From: Thermus parvatiensis
GTDB lineage: Bacteria > Deinococcota > Deinococci > Deinococcales > Thermaceae
Direction of reading: 5' to 3'
Length of the DNA stretch: 64,000 bases
Assembly: GCF_001535545.1 (NCBI RefSeq)
Contig: NZ_CP014141.1
Coordinates: 744,001 to 808,000, forward strand
The notes under the pieces were generated by a model, which made no database searches, had not been told where the DNA came from, and saw nothing but the letters and a program-made list of their open reading frames with translations. Of this stretch, positions 51,653 through 61,886 are shown piece by piece; position 1 is the first letter of the stretch, and every line of letters starts with the position of its first letter. The translations under genes were made by a program, and so were the position numbers.

Positions 51653-51680
51653 CCCCATGCTGGCGCAAGCCAGCATGGGG
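51653..51680. terminator. 28-bp hairpin element C between tsaD and secA
   Basis: CCCCATGCTGGC, loop GCAA, GCCAGCATGGGG: perfect 12-bp stem. Read on the minus strand it is followed by GCCCCGGTAAA, like elements A and D read on the plus strand. Confidence 0.6.
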
Positions 51681-51683
51681 TGG

Positions 51684-51717
51684 TATAAAGGGGTTTCTCA
51701 TCCCGAAGGGGTACAAT
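51684..51717 (+). promoter_or_regulatory. Candidate secA promoter region
   Basis: TATAAA (51684-51689) and TACAAT (51712-51717) are both -10-like. TACAAT, ending 10 nt before ATG 51728, is the better candidate for a very short leader carrying only AGG. Confidence 0.4.
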
Positions 51718-51727
51718 CCCTTTTAGG

Positions 51728-54720
51728 ATGCTAGGTCTTTTGCGCAGGCTCTTTGACAACAACGAGCGGGAGATCGCCCGCTACTACAAGCAGGTGGTGG
51801 AGCCGGTGAACCGCCTCGAGGCCGAAGTGGAGAAGCTCCCCGACCTCGCCGCCGCCTACCGGGAGCTCAAGGAGAAGTACGAGAAGGGGGCCTCCCTGGA
51901 CGAGCTTCTCCCCATGGCCTTCGCCCTCACCCGGGAGTCCGCCAAGCGCTACCTGGGCATGCGCCACTTTGACGTCCAGCTCATCGGCGGGGCCGTCCTC
52001 CACGAGGGCAAGATCGCCGAGATGAAGACGGGGGAGGGCAAGACCCTGGTGGCCACCCTGGCCGTGGCCCTGAACGCCCTCACGGGCAAGGGCGTCCACG
52101 TGGTCACGGTGAACGACTACCTGGCCCGGCGCGACGCCGAGTGGATGGGGCCCGTCTACCGGGGCCTGGGCCTCTCCGTGGGGGTGATCCAGCACGCCTC
52201 CACCCCGGCGGAGCGCCGCAAGGCCTACCTTTGCGACGTCACCTACGTGACCAACGCCGAGCTCGGCTTTGACTACCTGCGGGACAACATGGCCATAAGC
52301 CCCGACCAGCTGGTCCTCCGCCACGATACCCCCTTGCACTACGCCATCATCGACGAGGTGGACTCCATCCTCATTGACGAGGCCCGCACCCCCCTCATCA
52401 TCTCCGGCCCCGCCGAGAAGGCCACCGACCTCTACTACAAGATGGCGGAGATCGCCAAGAAGCTGGAGAGGGGCCTTCCCGCCGAGCCCGGGGTGCGGAA
52501 GGAGCCCACGGGGGACTACACCATTGAGGAGAAGAACCGCTCCGTCCACCTCACCCTCCAGGGCATCGCCAAGGCGGAGAAGCTCCTCGGCATTGAGGGC
52601 CTCTTCAGCCCGGAGAACATGGAGCTCGCCCACATGCTCATCCAGGCCATCCGGGCGAAGGAGCTCTACCACCGGGACCGGGACTACATCGTCCAAGACG
52701 GCCAGGTCATCATCGTGGACGAGTTCACGGGCCGCCTTATGCCGGGCCGCCGCTACGGGGAGGGCCTCCACCAGGCCATTGAGGCCAAGGAGGGGGTCAA
52801 GATCGAGCGGGAAAACCAGACCCTGGCCACCATCACCTACCAGAACTTCTTCCGCCTTTACGAGAAGCGGGCGGGCATGACCGGCACCGCCAAGACCGAG
52901 GAGAAGGAGTTCCAGGAGATCTACGGGATGGACGTGGTGGTGGTGCCCACCAACCGCCCCATGATCCGCAAGGACTTCCCCGACGTGGTCTACCGCACGG
53001 AGAAGGGGAAGTTCTACGCCGTGGTGGAGGAGATCGCCGAGAAGTACGAGCGGGGCCAGCCCGTTTTGGTGGGCACCATCAGCATTGAGAAATCCGAAAG
53101 GCTTTCCCAGATGCTCAAGGAGCCCAGGCTTTACCTCCCCCGGCTGGAGATGCGCCTGGAGCTCTTCAAGAAGGCGAGCCAGAAGCAGCAGGGCCCGGAG
53201 TGGGAGAGGCTCAGGAAGCTTTTGGAAAGGCCCGCCCAGCTCAAGGACGAGGACCTCGCCCCCTTTGAGGGGCTCATCCCGCCGAAGGGGAACCTGAGGA
53301 CGGCCTGGGAGGGCCTGAAGCGGGCGGTGCACACCCTCGCCGTCCTCCGCCAGGGGATCCCCCACCAGGTCCTAAACGCCAAGCACCACGCCAGGGAAGC
53401 GGAGATCGTGGCCCAGGCGGGGCGGAGCAAGACGGTCACCATCGCCACCAACATGGCGGGGCGGGGCACGGACATCAAGCTCGGGGGAACCCCGAGTACC
53501 TGGCGGCGGCCCTTTTGGAGAAGGAGGGCTTTGACCGGTACGAGTGGAAGGTGGAGCTCTTCATCAAGAAGATGGTGGCGGGGAAGGAGGAGGAGGCCAG
53601 GGCCCTCGCCCAGGAGCTCGGGATCCGGGAGGAGCTTCTGGAAAGGATCCGCGAGATCCGGGAGGAGTGCAAGCAGGACGAGGAGCGGGTCCGGGCCCTG
53701 GGAGGGCTTTTCATCATCGGCACCGAGCGGCACGAGTCCCGCCGCATAGACAACCAGCTCCGCGGCCGCGCCGGGCGCCAGGGGGACCCCGGGGGAAGCC
53801 GCTTCTACGTGAGCTTTGACGACGATCTCATGCGCCTTTTCGCCTCCGACCGGGTCATCGCCATGCTGGACCGGATGGGCTTTGACGACTCCGAGCCCAT
53901 TGAGCACCCCATGGTGACCCGGTCCATCGAGCGGGCCCAGAAGCGGGTGGAGGACCGGAACTTCGCCATCCGCAAGCAGCTTCTCCAGTTTGACGACGTC
54001 TTAAGCCGCCAGCGGGAGGTCATCTACGCCCAGCGCCGCCTGATCCTCCTCGGCAAGGACGAGGAGGTGAAGGAGGCCGCCATCGGCATGGTGGAGGAGA
54101 CGGTGGCTTCTTTGGCGGAGAACTTCCTGAACCCCGAGGTCCACCCCGAGGACTGGGACCTCGAGGGCCTCAAGGCCACCCTCCTGGACACCGCGCCCCA
54201 GCTTCAGGACTTCCCCTTTGCGGAGCTTAGGGCCTTGAAGGCCGAGGAGGCGGTGGAGAGGCTCGTGGAGGCCGCTCTCAAGGCCTACCAGGCCCGCGAG
54301 GCCGAGCTTTCCCCGCCCCTGATGCGGGCCGTGGAGCGCTTCGTCATCCTCAACGTGGTGGACAACGCCTGGAAGGAGCACCTGCACAACCTGGACGTCC
54401 TCAGGCAGGGGATCTTCCTGCGGGGCTACGGCCAGAAGGACCCCTTCCAGGAGTACAAGATTGAGGCCACCCGCCTCTTCAACGAGATGGTGGCCTTCAT
54501 CAAGAGCGAGGTGGCCAAGTTCCTCTTCCGCCTCAAGGTGGAGGCGGAGCCCGTGCGGCCCGTGCGGGAGGCGCCTTACGTGCCCGTGCCCGAGGCCAAG
54601 CCGGAGCCTTCCGAGGTCTTCGGGGTGGAAAGGAAGCGCGCCACCCCTCCGCCCCAGCCGGGCCTCTCCCGGGCGGAGCGGAGGCGGCTTATGCGCCAGG
54701 AGAAGAAGCGGAAGAAGTGA
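51728..54720 (+). CDS. secA: Preprotein translocase ATPase SecA (one apparent frameshift)
   Basis: Motor that pushes unfolded proteins through SecYEG; 997 residues when repaired, equal to the Thermus protein. Walker [33 protein letters not shown] (DEAD motif), the cross-linking domain (about 230-370) and [15 protein letters not shown] are clear; the break is at the G run 53483-53487. [17 protein letters not shown] is motif VI. The C terminus is basic ([13 protein letters not shown]) and lacks the zinc-binding SecB-interaction tail. Confidence 0.95.
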
Positions 54721-54725
54721 GGCCA

Positions 54726-54753
54726 CCCCAGGCTGGCCCAGGCCAGCCTGGGG
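54726..54753. terminator. 28-bp hairpin element D between secA and acs
   Basis: CCCCAGGCTGGC, loop CCAG, GCCAGCCTGGGG: perfect 12-bp stem, followed by CCCCGGAAA and no T tract. It lies between convergent stops. Confidence 0.65.
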
Positions 54754-54783
54754 CCCCGGAAAGGCAGCCCAACAGGGCGAAGC

Positions 54784-56665
54784 CTACTCCTCGAGGGTGG
54801 AGAGGTCCCCGGGGTCCTTGCCCAGGGCCTGGGCCTTGAGGAGCCGCCTCAGGATCTTCCCCGAGCGGGTCTTGGGGAGCTTATCCAGGAAGACCACCTC
54901 GCTCGGCGTGGCGATGGGGCCGAGCTCCCGGCGCACGTGCTGGACGAGGGCCTCCTTCAGCTCCTCGGAGGGGGTTTGCCCAAGCCTAAGGACCACGAAG
55001 GCCTTGATGGCCTCCCCCTTCAAGGGGTCGGGGACGCCGATGACCGCGGCCTCGGCCACGGCGGGGTGGGAGACCAGGGCGCTTTCCACGTCGGCGGTAC
55101 CGATGCGGTGCCCCGCGACGTTCAGCACGTCGTCCGCCCGGCCCAAGACGCTGAAGTACCCCTCCTCGTCCTTGCTCGCCACGTCCCCGCTGGCGTAGAC
55201 GCCGCCTGGGATCTCCCGCCAGTACCGGAGGTAGCGCTCGTGGTTCCCCCAGACGGTGCGCATCATGTGGGGGAAGGGCCGCTTGAGGACGAGGAGGCCG
55301 CCCTGCCCCGGGGGCACGGGCCTCCCCTCCTCGTCCACCACCGCCGCCTCCACCCCGGGGAGGGCCACCCCGGCGAAGCCGGGCTTGGCGGGGAGGACCA
55401 GGAGGGTGCCCAGGGTGGGACCGCCGAGCTCCGTCTGCCACCAGTTGTCCGCCACGAAGCCCCGCCTGCCCCCGTCCACCAGGTGCTCGTAGGCCCACCT
55501 CATGGCCTCGGGGTTCAAGGGCTCCCCGGCCACGGCCAAAAGGCGCAAGGAGCTGAGGTCGTACTTCCTGGGCCACTCGGGGCCGTACCTCATGAACATG
55601 CGCACCGCCGTGGGGGCGGTGAACATCACGTTCACCCGGTACCGCTCCACCGCCTGCCAGAGGGCCCCGGGGTCGGGGTGGTCGGGGGCCCCTTCCCGGA
55701 GGACGGAGGTGATCCCCTCAAGAAGAGGGGCGTAGACGATGTAGGAGTGGCCCACGATCCAACCGATGTCGCTCGTGGCCCAGAAGACGTCGTCGTCCTT
55801 CACGTCAAAGAAGGTGCGCAGGTGGTAGGTGGTGCCCACCATGTACCCCCCGTGGACGTGGACCACGCCCTTGGGCTTTCCCGTGGAGCCCGAGGTGTAG
55901 AGGATGAAGAGGGGATGCTCGGCGTCCACCATCTCCGCCCGGGCCTCGGGGGGTTACCCCAAAGGAGCTCGTGGAAGTCGTAATGCCCCTCGGGAAGCTC
56001 CGCCTTGTAGGCCCGCTGGAACCAGACCACTTTTAGGGGAAGGTCCCGGATGGCCTCCTCGGCGATGCTCCTGAGGTCCACCCCTTTTCCCCGCCGGAAG
56101 CTTACGTCCCCGGCGATGAGGAGCTTGGCCTGGGCGTCCAGGATGCGCTCCCTCAGGGCCGAGACCCCAAGCCCGGCGTAGACCACGCTGTGGATGGCGC
56201 CGAGGTAGGCCGTGGCCAGCATGGCCATGACGCCCTCCAGGGTGAGGGGCATGTAGATCACCACCCGGTCCCCCTTTCCCACCCCGAGGCGCCTAAGCCC
56301 CGTGGCCAGGCGGCGCACCCGGTCCAGAAGCTCCCCGTAGGTGAGCTTCTCCTCCCGGCCGTCCTCGGCAAGGTAGAGGAGGGCCACCTTGTTCCTCAAG
56401 CCCCTTTCCACATTCCGCTCCAGGGCGTTGTAGACGGCGTTGGTGGTGCCCCCAAGAACCAGCGGTGCTCCGGGAGGTTCCACTCAAGAACCTTGGTGAA
56501 GGGCTTTTCCCAGTAGAAGCGCCCTGCCCAAGCGCCCCAGAAGCCCTCGGGGTCCTCGAGGCTTTTCCGGTACTCCGCCGCGTAGTCCTGGAGGTTGGCC
56601 TTCTTCCTCAAGTCCTCTGGTGCCCAAAGCCTTTCCTGAACCTTAAAGAGCTTTTCCAGCGCCAT
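54784..56665 (-). CDS. Acetyl/propionyl-CoA synthetase-like enzyme (two apparent frameshifts)
   Basis: AMP-forming short-chain acyl-CoA synthetase, 627 residues when repaired. Motifs are the ACS N-terminal region (SLEDPEGFWGAWAGRF), [28 protein letters not shown] with the acyl-pocket tryptophan, [32 protein letters not shown] and the acetylatable lysine in KTRSGKILRR. Breaks are at 56449-56453 and 55948-55953. Its ATG lies 23 nt inside the end of the IclR-acs fusion gene, so the two are translationally coupled. Confidence 0.9.
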
Positions 56666-59179
56666 AGTCCTCCTCCAGTCCCGAGGTGTCCCCCGGGTCT
56701 AGGCCGAGAAGCTCCGCCTTGAGGAGCCGCCTCAGGACCTTCCCCGAGCGGGTCCGGGGAAGGCGTTCCCGGAAGAAGACCTTAGGCGGCGGGACGGGGC
56801 CCAGGTGCCGCAGGACGTGGGCCTGGAGCTTTTCCGCCAGGAGGGGCTTGAGCTCCTCGGGGAACTCCCGGGCCTGCGGTACCACGAAGACGGCGATCTC
56901 TTCCCCCGCCTCCCCCGGCACCCCCACCGCGGCCGCCTCCGCCACCTGGGGGTGGGTGAGGAGGACGGCCTCCACCTCCGCGGGGCCGATCCGGGCCTCG
57001 CCCACCTTGATGACCTCCTCGGTGCGGCCCAGGATGCGGAAGTACCCTTCCTCGTCCATCTCCGCGAGGTCCCCCGTCCAGTAGAGGCCTCCCCGCCAGG
57101 GGGAGCGCCCCCCCTGGAGGTCCACCATGTGGGCGGGCCCCGTGGCGCAAAGGACCAGATGCCCCTTTGCCCCAGGGGGAAGGGGCCTGCCCTCCTCGTC
57201 CACCACCTTCGCCTCCACCCCGGGGAGGGGGAGGCCCACGTGGCCGGGCTTGGCCGGGAGGGCGGGGGGCGTGGCCAGGGCGGGGGCCCCGAGCTCCGTC
57301 TGCCACCAGTTGTCCACGGGCCAGGCCAGGTGCTCCCGGGTCCAGCGCCAGATCTCGGGGCTCAGCACCTCGCCCACGCTCGCTGCCAGACGGAGGCCTG
57401 TGGGCCGGGCTTCCCCGTGGCGCCTCAGGGTCCGGAGCACCGCGGGGGAGGTGAGGAGGACGTCCACCCCGAGGTGGGCCAGGCGCTCGTAGAAGGCCCC
57501 GGGGCTCGGGTGGTCGGGCCGGTCCTCCACGAGGAGGGAGGTGCCGCCGAGGAGCAAGGGGGCGTAGAGGCCGAAGGAGTGGCCCACGATCCAGAAGAGG
57601 TCGGCGGTGGTGTGGAACACCTCTCCCGGCTTCAGGTCAAAGACGTGTCGGAGGGCCCAGGCGACCCCCACCATGTACCCCCCGTGGCCGTGGACCACGC
57701 CCTTGGGCTTCCCCGTGGAGCCCGAGGTGGGAAGGAGGAAGAGGGGGTGGGCCGCGGGCACGGGCTCGGGCTCGGCGGGCCGGGCCTCGTAAAGCCGCTC
57801 CAGAAACTCGTGGCTTCCCCGGACGTGCCAGAGGACCTTAAGGTCCAGGCCCTGGACCGCAGCCTCCACCACCTCCCGCACCCGCACCGGCTGGCCCCGG
57901 TAGAAGTAGGCGTCCGCCGCCACGAGGAGCCGGGGCCTCAGGTCCTCGAGGCGCCGCCTCAGGGCCTCCGGGCCCAGGCCCAGGGGCAGGGCCGCGTGCA
58001 CCGCCCCGATCCGGGCGCAGGCCAGGGCGGCGAGGGCGGCCTCGAGACCCGTGGGCAGGTAGAGGGCCACCCTGTCCCCCGCCCCACCCCGAGGGCCCGG
58101 AAGAGCCCGGCGAGCCTGCTTGCAAGCTCCCGGACCTCCTTGTAGGTCCACTTGCCGAGCCGCCCTTCTCCGTCCAGGGTGAGGAGGGCGACCTGCTGGG
58201 CCTTTTCGGGGAGGTGCCGGTCCAGGGCGTTTAGGGCCACGTTGGTGAGGCCGCCCGCGAACCAGGTCCGGTCCTCCCGGCGGAAGACCGCCTTCCAGGG
58301 CCTCTCCCAGGCGAAACCCCGGGCGAAGCCTTCCCAGAAGGCTTCGGGGTCCTCGAGGCTTGCCCGGTGGGCGGCCCGGGGGTCGGGGAGGTTGGCGGCG
58401 CGGCGGAGGGCCTCGGGGGGGTCTATCCGCTCCACCCTTCCCGGCTCGGGGAGGGCGGGCGGGGGGGTGGGGGCCTCTTCCTCGGGCAGGACCTGGGCGG
58501 AGACCCGGGCCACCTCGGCCAGGGCCCGGGCCAGGCGGCCAAAGGCGAAGGGGAAGCGGCGCGAGGGCACCTTGACCCCTAAGGCCCCAAGGAGGCGCCC
58601 CTCCGGGCTCAGGAGGGGGACGGCCACCCCGGAGATCCCGAGGGCGTACTCTTCCATCTCCACCGCAAGCCCCGAGGCCCGGACGCGCTTCAGCTCCTCC
58701 TCGAGGGCCAGGGGGTCGGTGAGGGTGTAGGGGGTCTTGGGGGTGAGGGAGGGCAGGGGGAAGTCCCCGAAGGCGAGGAGCACCTTGCCCAGGGCGAGGG
58801 CGTGCCACTCCGGGGGCAGGGCCTCCCCCAGGGGGTGGAGCTGGCCCTGCCGCCCCCGGGTCTTGAGCCGCACCCCCTCTGGGGTGAGGAGGGCGAGGTA
58901 GCACCGCTCCCGGGTGCGGAGGTAGAGTTCCTCCAAGGCCTCCTCCAAGGGCGTGGGCTCCAAGGGGACGGGCTTTTGCCGCGCGAGCCGGAAGCCCCCT
59001 TCCTCCTTCACCACGAAGCCCTCCTCCATCAGGCTGTGGAGGAGGGCGTAGGCGGAGGAGAGGCTCTTCCCCAGGAGGCGGGCCACCTCCTTCGCCCCCA
59101 CCCCTTCCGGGTGGTCGGCCAGGTAGGCCAGAAGGCGCAGGGCCTGCTGCACGGTGGAAAGCCCTCGCTTGCGCGCCAT
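56643..59179 (-). CDS. IclR-type regulator fused to acetyl-CoA synthetase (one apparent frameshift)
   Basis: A single chain of about 845 residues. Residues 1-65 are an IclR winged helix ([27 protein letters not shown]) and 75-230 the IclR effector domain ([29 protein letters not shown]). A Pro/Glu linker (231-265) leads to a full ACS enzyme: N-terminal domain (270-325), [47 protein letters not shown] and [10 protein letters not shown]. The domain junction lies in one unbroken frame; the only break (C run 58076-58080) is inside the ligase. It may be a DNA-binding sensor that makes or binds its own acyl-CoA signal. Coupled to the second acs downstream. Confidence 0.85.
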
Positions 59180-59213
59180 GGGTTGAGCTTATCCTCCCAC
59201 CCCTTCGGACGCT

Positions 59214-59268
59214 GGGTCAAGAAACGCCCTCTTTGGGGCATGGCGCGAAAACCCCGCTTTCTTGACCC
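59214..59268. promoter_or_regulatory. Perfect 11-bp inverted repeat between iclR-acs fusion and acs
   Basis: GGGTCAAGAAA (59214-59224) and TTTCTTGACCC (59258-59268) are exact inverted copies with centres 44 bp apart, about four helical turns. The right half contains TTGACC (59262-59267), the probable -35 of acs, 18 bp before TACCCT (59286-59291). It is a candidate operator for the IclR domain, or a pair of divergent -35 regions. Confidence 0.5.
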
Positions 59269-59311
59269 GCGCCTCGTCCTGCGCCTACCCTTCAAGGTAA
59301 AGGAGGGAGGC

Positions 59312-61257
59312 ATGGACAGGCTGGAGTCGGTGCTCAAGGAGGAGCGGGTCTTTTACCCCAGCGAGGAGTTCCGCAAGCAGGCCCACATCAAGAGCGAGGA
59401 GGAGTACCAGCGCCTCTACGAGGAGAGCGTCCGCGACCCCGAGGGGTTCTGGGGACGGGTGGCCTCGGAGCTCCACTGGTTTGAACCCTGGCGGAAGGTC
59501 CTGGAAGGGGACCTGCCCCACCCCAAGTGGTTCGTGGGGGGAAGACCAACCTCTCCTACAACGCCCTGGACCGGCACGTGAAGACCTGGCGGCGCAACAA
59601 GGCGGCCATCGTTTGGGAGGGGGAGCCGGGGGAGGAGAGGGTCCTCACCTACCACGACCTCTGGCGCGAGGTGCAGAGGTTCGCCAACGTCCTTAAGCGC
59701 CTGGGGGTGAAGAAGGGCGACAGGGTCACCATCTACCTCCCCATGATCCCCGAGGCGGCCATCGCCATGCTCGCCTGCACCCGGATCGGGGCCGTCCACT
59801 CCGTGGTCTTCGGCGGCTTCTCCGCCGGGGCGCTGGCGGACCGGATCAAGGACGCCGAGGCCAAGGTCCTCATCACCGCCGACGGGGGCTTCCGCCGGGG
59901 CGGGATCGTCCCCCTCAAGCAGAACGCCGACGAGGCCCTAAAGGACGCCACGAGCGTGGAGCACGTGGTGGTGGTGCGCCGCACCGGGGAGGAGGTGCCC
60001 TGGACCCCGGGCCGGGACCACTGGTGGCACGAGCTCATGGAGGCCGCCCCCGACCGGTGCGATCCCGAACCCGTGGAGGCGGAGGAGCCCCTCTTCATCC
60101 TCTACACCTCCGGCTCCACCGGGAAGCCCAAGGGGGTGTTGCACACCACGGGCGGCTACATGACCTACGTCTACTACACCACCAAGCTGGTCTTTGACCT
60201 CAAGGACGAGGACGTTTACTGGTGCACCGCCGACGTGGGCTGGATCACGGGGCACTCCTATGTGGTCTACGGGCCCCTCCTCAACGGGGCCACCACGGTG
60301 ATGTACGAGGGGGCCCCCAACTGGCCCGAGCCCGACCGCTTCTGGCAGATCGTGGACAAGTACGGGGTGACCGTCTTCTACACCGCCCCCACCGCCATCC
60401 GCAGCTTCATGAAGTGGGGCGAGGGCTGGCCGGGCAAGCACCGCCTGGACTCCTTGAGGCTCCTCGGCACCGTGGGTGAGCCCATCAACCCCGAGGCCTG
60501 GCTCTGGTACTACCACGTGATCGGCAAGGGCCGCTGCCCCATCGTGGACACCTGGTGGCAGACGGAGACGGGCGGCATCATGATCACCACCCTCCCCGGG
60601 GCCCACGCCATGAAGCCGGGGCACGCGGGGAAGCCCTTCTTCGGCGTGGTGCCCGAGATTTTGGACAGCGAGCACCGCCCCGTGGAGAACCCCGACGAGG
60701 GGGGCCACCTCTGCATCACCCGTCCCTGGCCCAGCATGCTCCGCACCGTCTGGGGCGACCCGGAGCGCTTCCTGCAGCAGTACTTCAGCCAGCACCCCGG
60801 GGTCTACTTCAGCGGCGACGGGGCCAAGCGGGACAAGGACGGGTACTACATGATCCTGGGCCGGGTGGACGACGTTCTGAACGTGGCCGGGCACCGCCTG
60901 GGCACCATGGAGATCGAGTCCGCCCTGGTCTCCCACCCCGCCGTGGCCGAGGCGGCGGTGGTGGGCAGGCCCGATCCCGTGAAGGGGGAGGCCATCGTGG
61001 CCTTCGTGACCCTAAAGGAGGGGCACACCCCCTCGGACGCCCTCAAGGAGGAGCTCAGGGCCCATGTGGCCAAGGTCATCGGCCCCATCGCCCGCCCGGA
61101 CGAGATCCGCTTCACCGAGGCCCTGCCCAAGACCCGCTCCGGCAAGATCATGCGCCGCCTCCTGCGCCAGGTGGCCGCCGGGGAGAAGGAGATCAAGGGG
61201 GATACCTCCACCCTCGAGGACCTCTCCGTGGTGGAGCGGCTGAAGCAGGAGGCCTGA
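59312..61257 (+). CDS. acs: Acetyl-CoA synthetase (one apparent frameshift)
   Basis: Converts acetate, ATP and CoA to acetyl-CoA; 648 residues when repaired, the classic Acs length. Motifs: [17 protein letters not shown] (after adding one G in 59536-59541), [63 protein letters not shown] and [10 protein letters not shown] with the regulatory lysine. ATG 59312 follows AGGAGGGAGG. An ATG at 59240 in the same frame lies upstream of the promoter and is rejected. Divergent from the IclR fusion, which probably regulates it. Confidence 0.94.
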
Positions 61258-61264
61258 TCGGACC

Positions 61265-61515
61265 CTACCGCCGGCGCCCCAGGGCGAAGAGGACCCCCCG
61301 AGACCCAAGGCGGCGAGCCCCGTGAGGGCGCTCGCCGCCCAAGGGGGGAGGTAGGCGGCGAGGAGGAGGTAAAAGGCGGCGAAGAGGAACCCCACCCCTC
61401 CGAGGGCCAGGCTGAAGGACAGGAGGAGGAAGAGGACCCCCTCCAGGAGGGCGAGGAGGTTCTTGCGGAACTCCCCGCCCAGGAGAAGGCCGAGAAGGGC
61501 GCGGAGAAGGGCCAC
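61265..61515 (-). CDS. Small membrane protein, holin-X/DUF1469-like (one apparent frameshift)
   Basis: About 83 residues when repaired, with two transmembrane helices (LEGVLFLLLSFSLALGGVGFLFAAFYLLLAA and AASALTGLAALGLGGVLFALG). It resembles the phage-holin-superfamily/DUF1469 proteins that commonly follow DUF883-like genes in stress loci. The break is at the C run 61294-61299 near the end. GTG 61515 overlaps the upstream stop by one base, so the two are coupled. Confidence 0.6.
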
Positions 61516-61814
61516 TAGCGCTTGAGCAGCCGGCCCAGGAGCAGGCCCGCCGCGAAGAGGAGGGCCCCGGTGAGGAGGGGCCTCTCCTTGAGCCCGCCCT
61601 CGAGGCGCTTCAGGCTCTCCTGGAGCTGGCCCAAGAGCTCCTTGGCCTCGGCCTCCGCCGCCTCCGCCCCGGCCTTGATCCGCCCCTTTACCCCCTCCTT
61701 GCGCTCCATGAGCTCCGCCTTGAGGCTGTCCGCCAGCTTGGCCAGGTCCTCCTTGAGGCTCGCCAGATCCCGTTTCAGGCTGTCCAACTCCTTGCCGAAC
61801 TCCGCTTCGGCCAT
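61515..61814 (-). CDS. Coiled-coil, C-tail-anchored protein (DUF883/YqjD-like)
   Basis: A 99-residue protein: residues 1-75 are a long charged amphipathic helix (ELDSLKRDLASLKEDLAKLADSLKAEL) and residues 80-95 a transmembrane anchor (LLTGALLFAAGLLLGRLL), ending KR. This is the ElaB/YqjD/DUF883 layout, linked in other bacteria to stress and ribosome-membrane association. ATG 61814 has GGAGG upstream. Its promoter combines a host -10 with a -35 lying in the adjacent IS end. Confidence 0.75.
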   Translation of the reverse strand: MAEAEFGKELDSLKRDLASLKEDLAKLADSLKAELMERKEGVKGRIKAGAEAAEAEAKELLGQLQESLKRLEGGLKERPLLTGALLFAAGLLLGRLLKR

Positions 61815-61835
61815 AAATCCCACCTCCTTGGCCTC

Positions 61836-61863
61836 ATTGTAAGGGATCGCCCGGTCGGGTCAA
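61836..61863 (-). promoter_or_regulatory. Hybrid promoter: IS-borne -35 plus host -10
   Basis: On the minus strand TTGACC (61863-61858) lies inside the IS terminal repeat; 16 bp on, TACAAT (61841-61836) lies in host DNA beyond the target duplication. It faces the DUF883-like gene. Confidence 0.6.
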
Positions 61864-61886
61864 GAGTTATGTGTAAGAGTCTGTGT
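61853..61886 (+). repeat. Left terminal inverted repeat of the IS
   Basis: About 34 bp matching the right end with six mismatches; it contains the transposase stop (61860-61862) and the outward-facing TTGACC. Confidence 0.8.

Noticed and set aside
59240..59311. ATG 59240 as an upstream start for acs
   Set aside because: It lies inside the inverted repeat, before the -35/-10 promoter, and has no ribosome-binding site; the ACS family start matches 59312.
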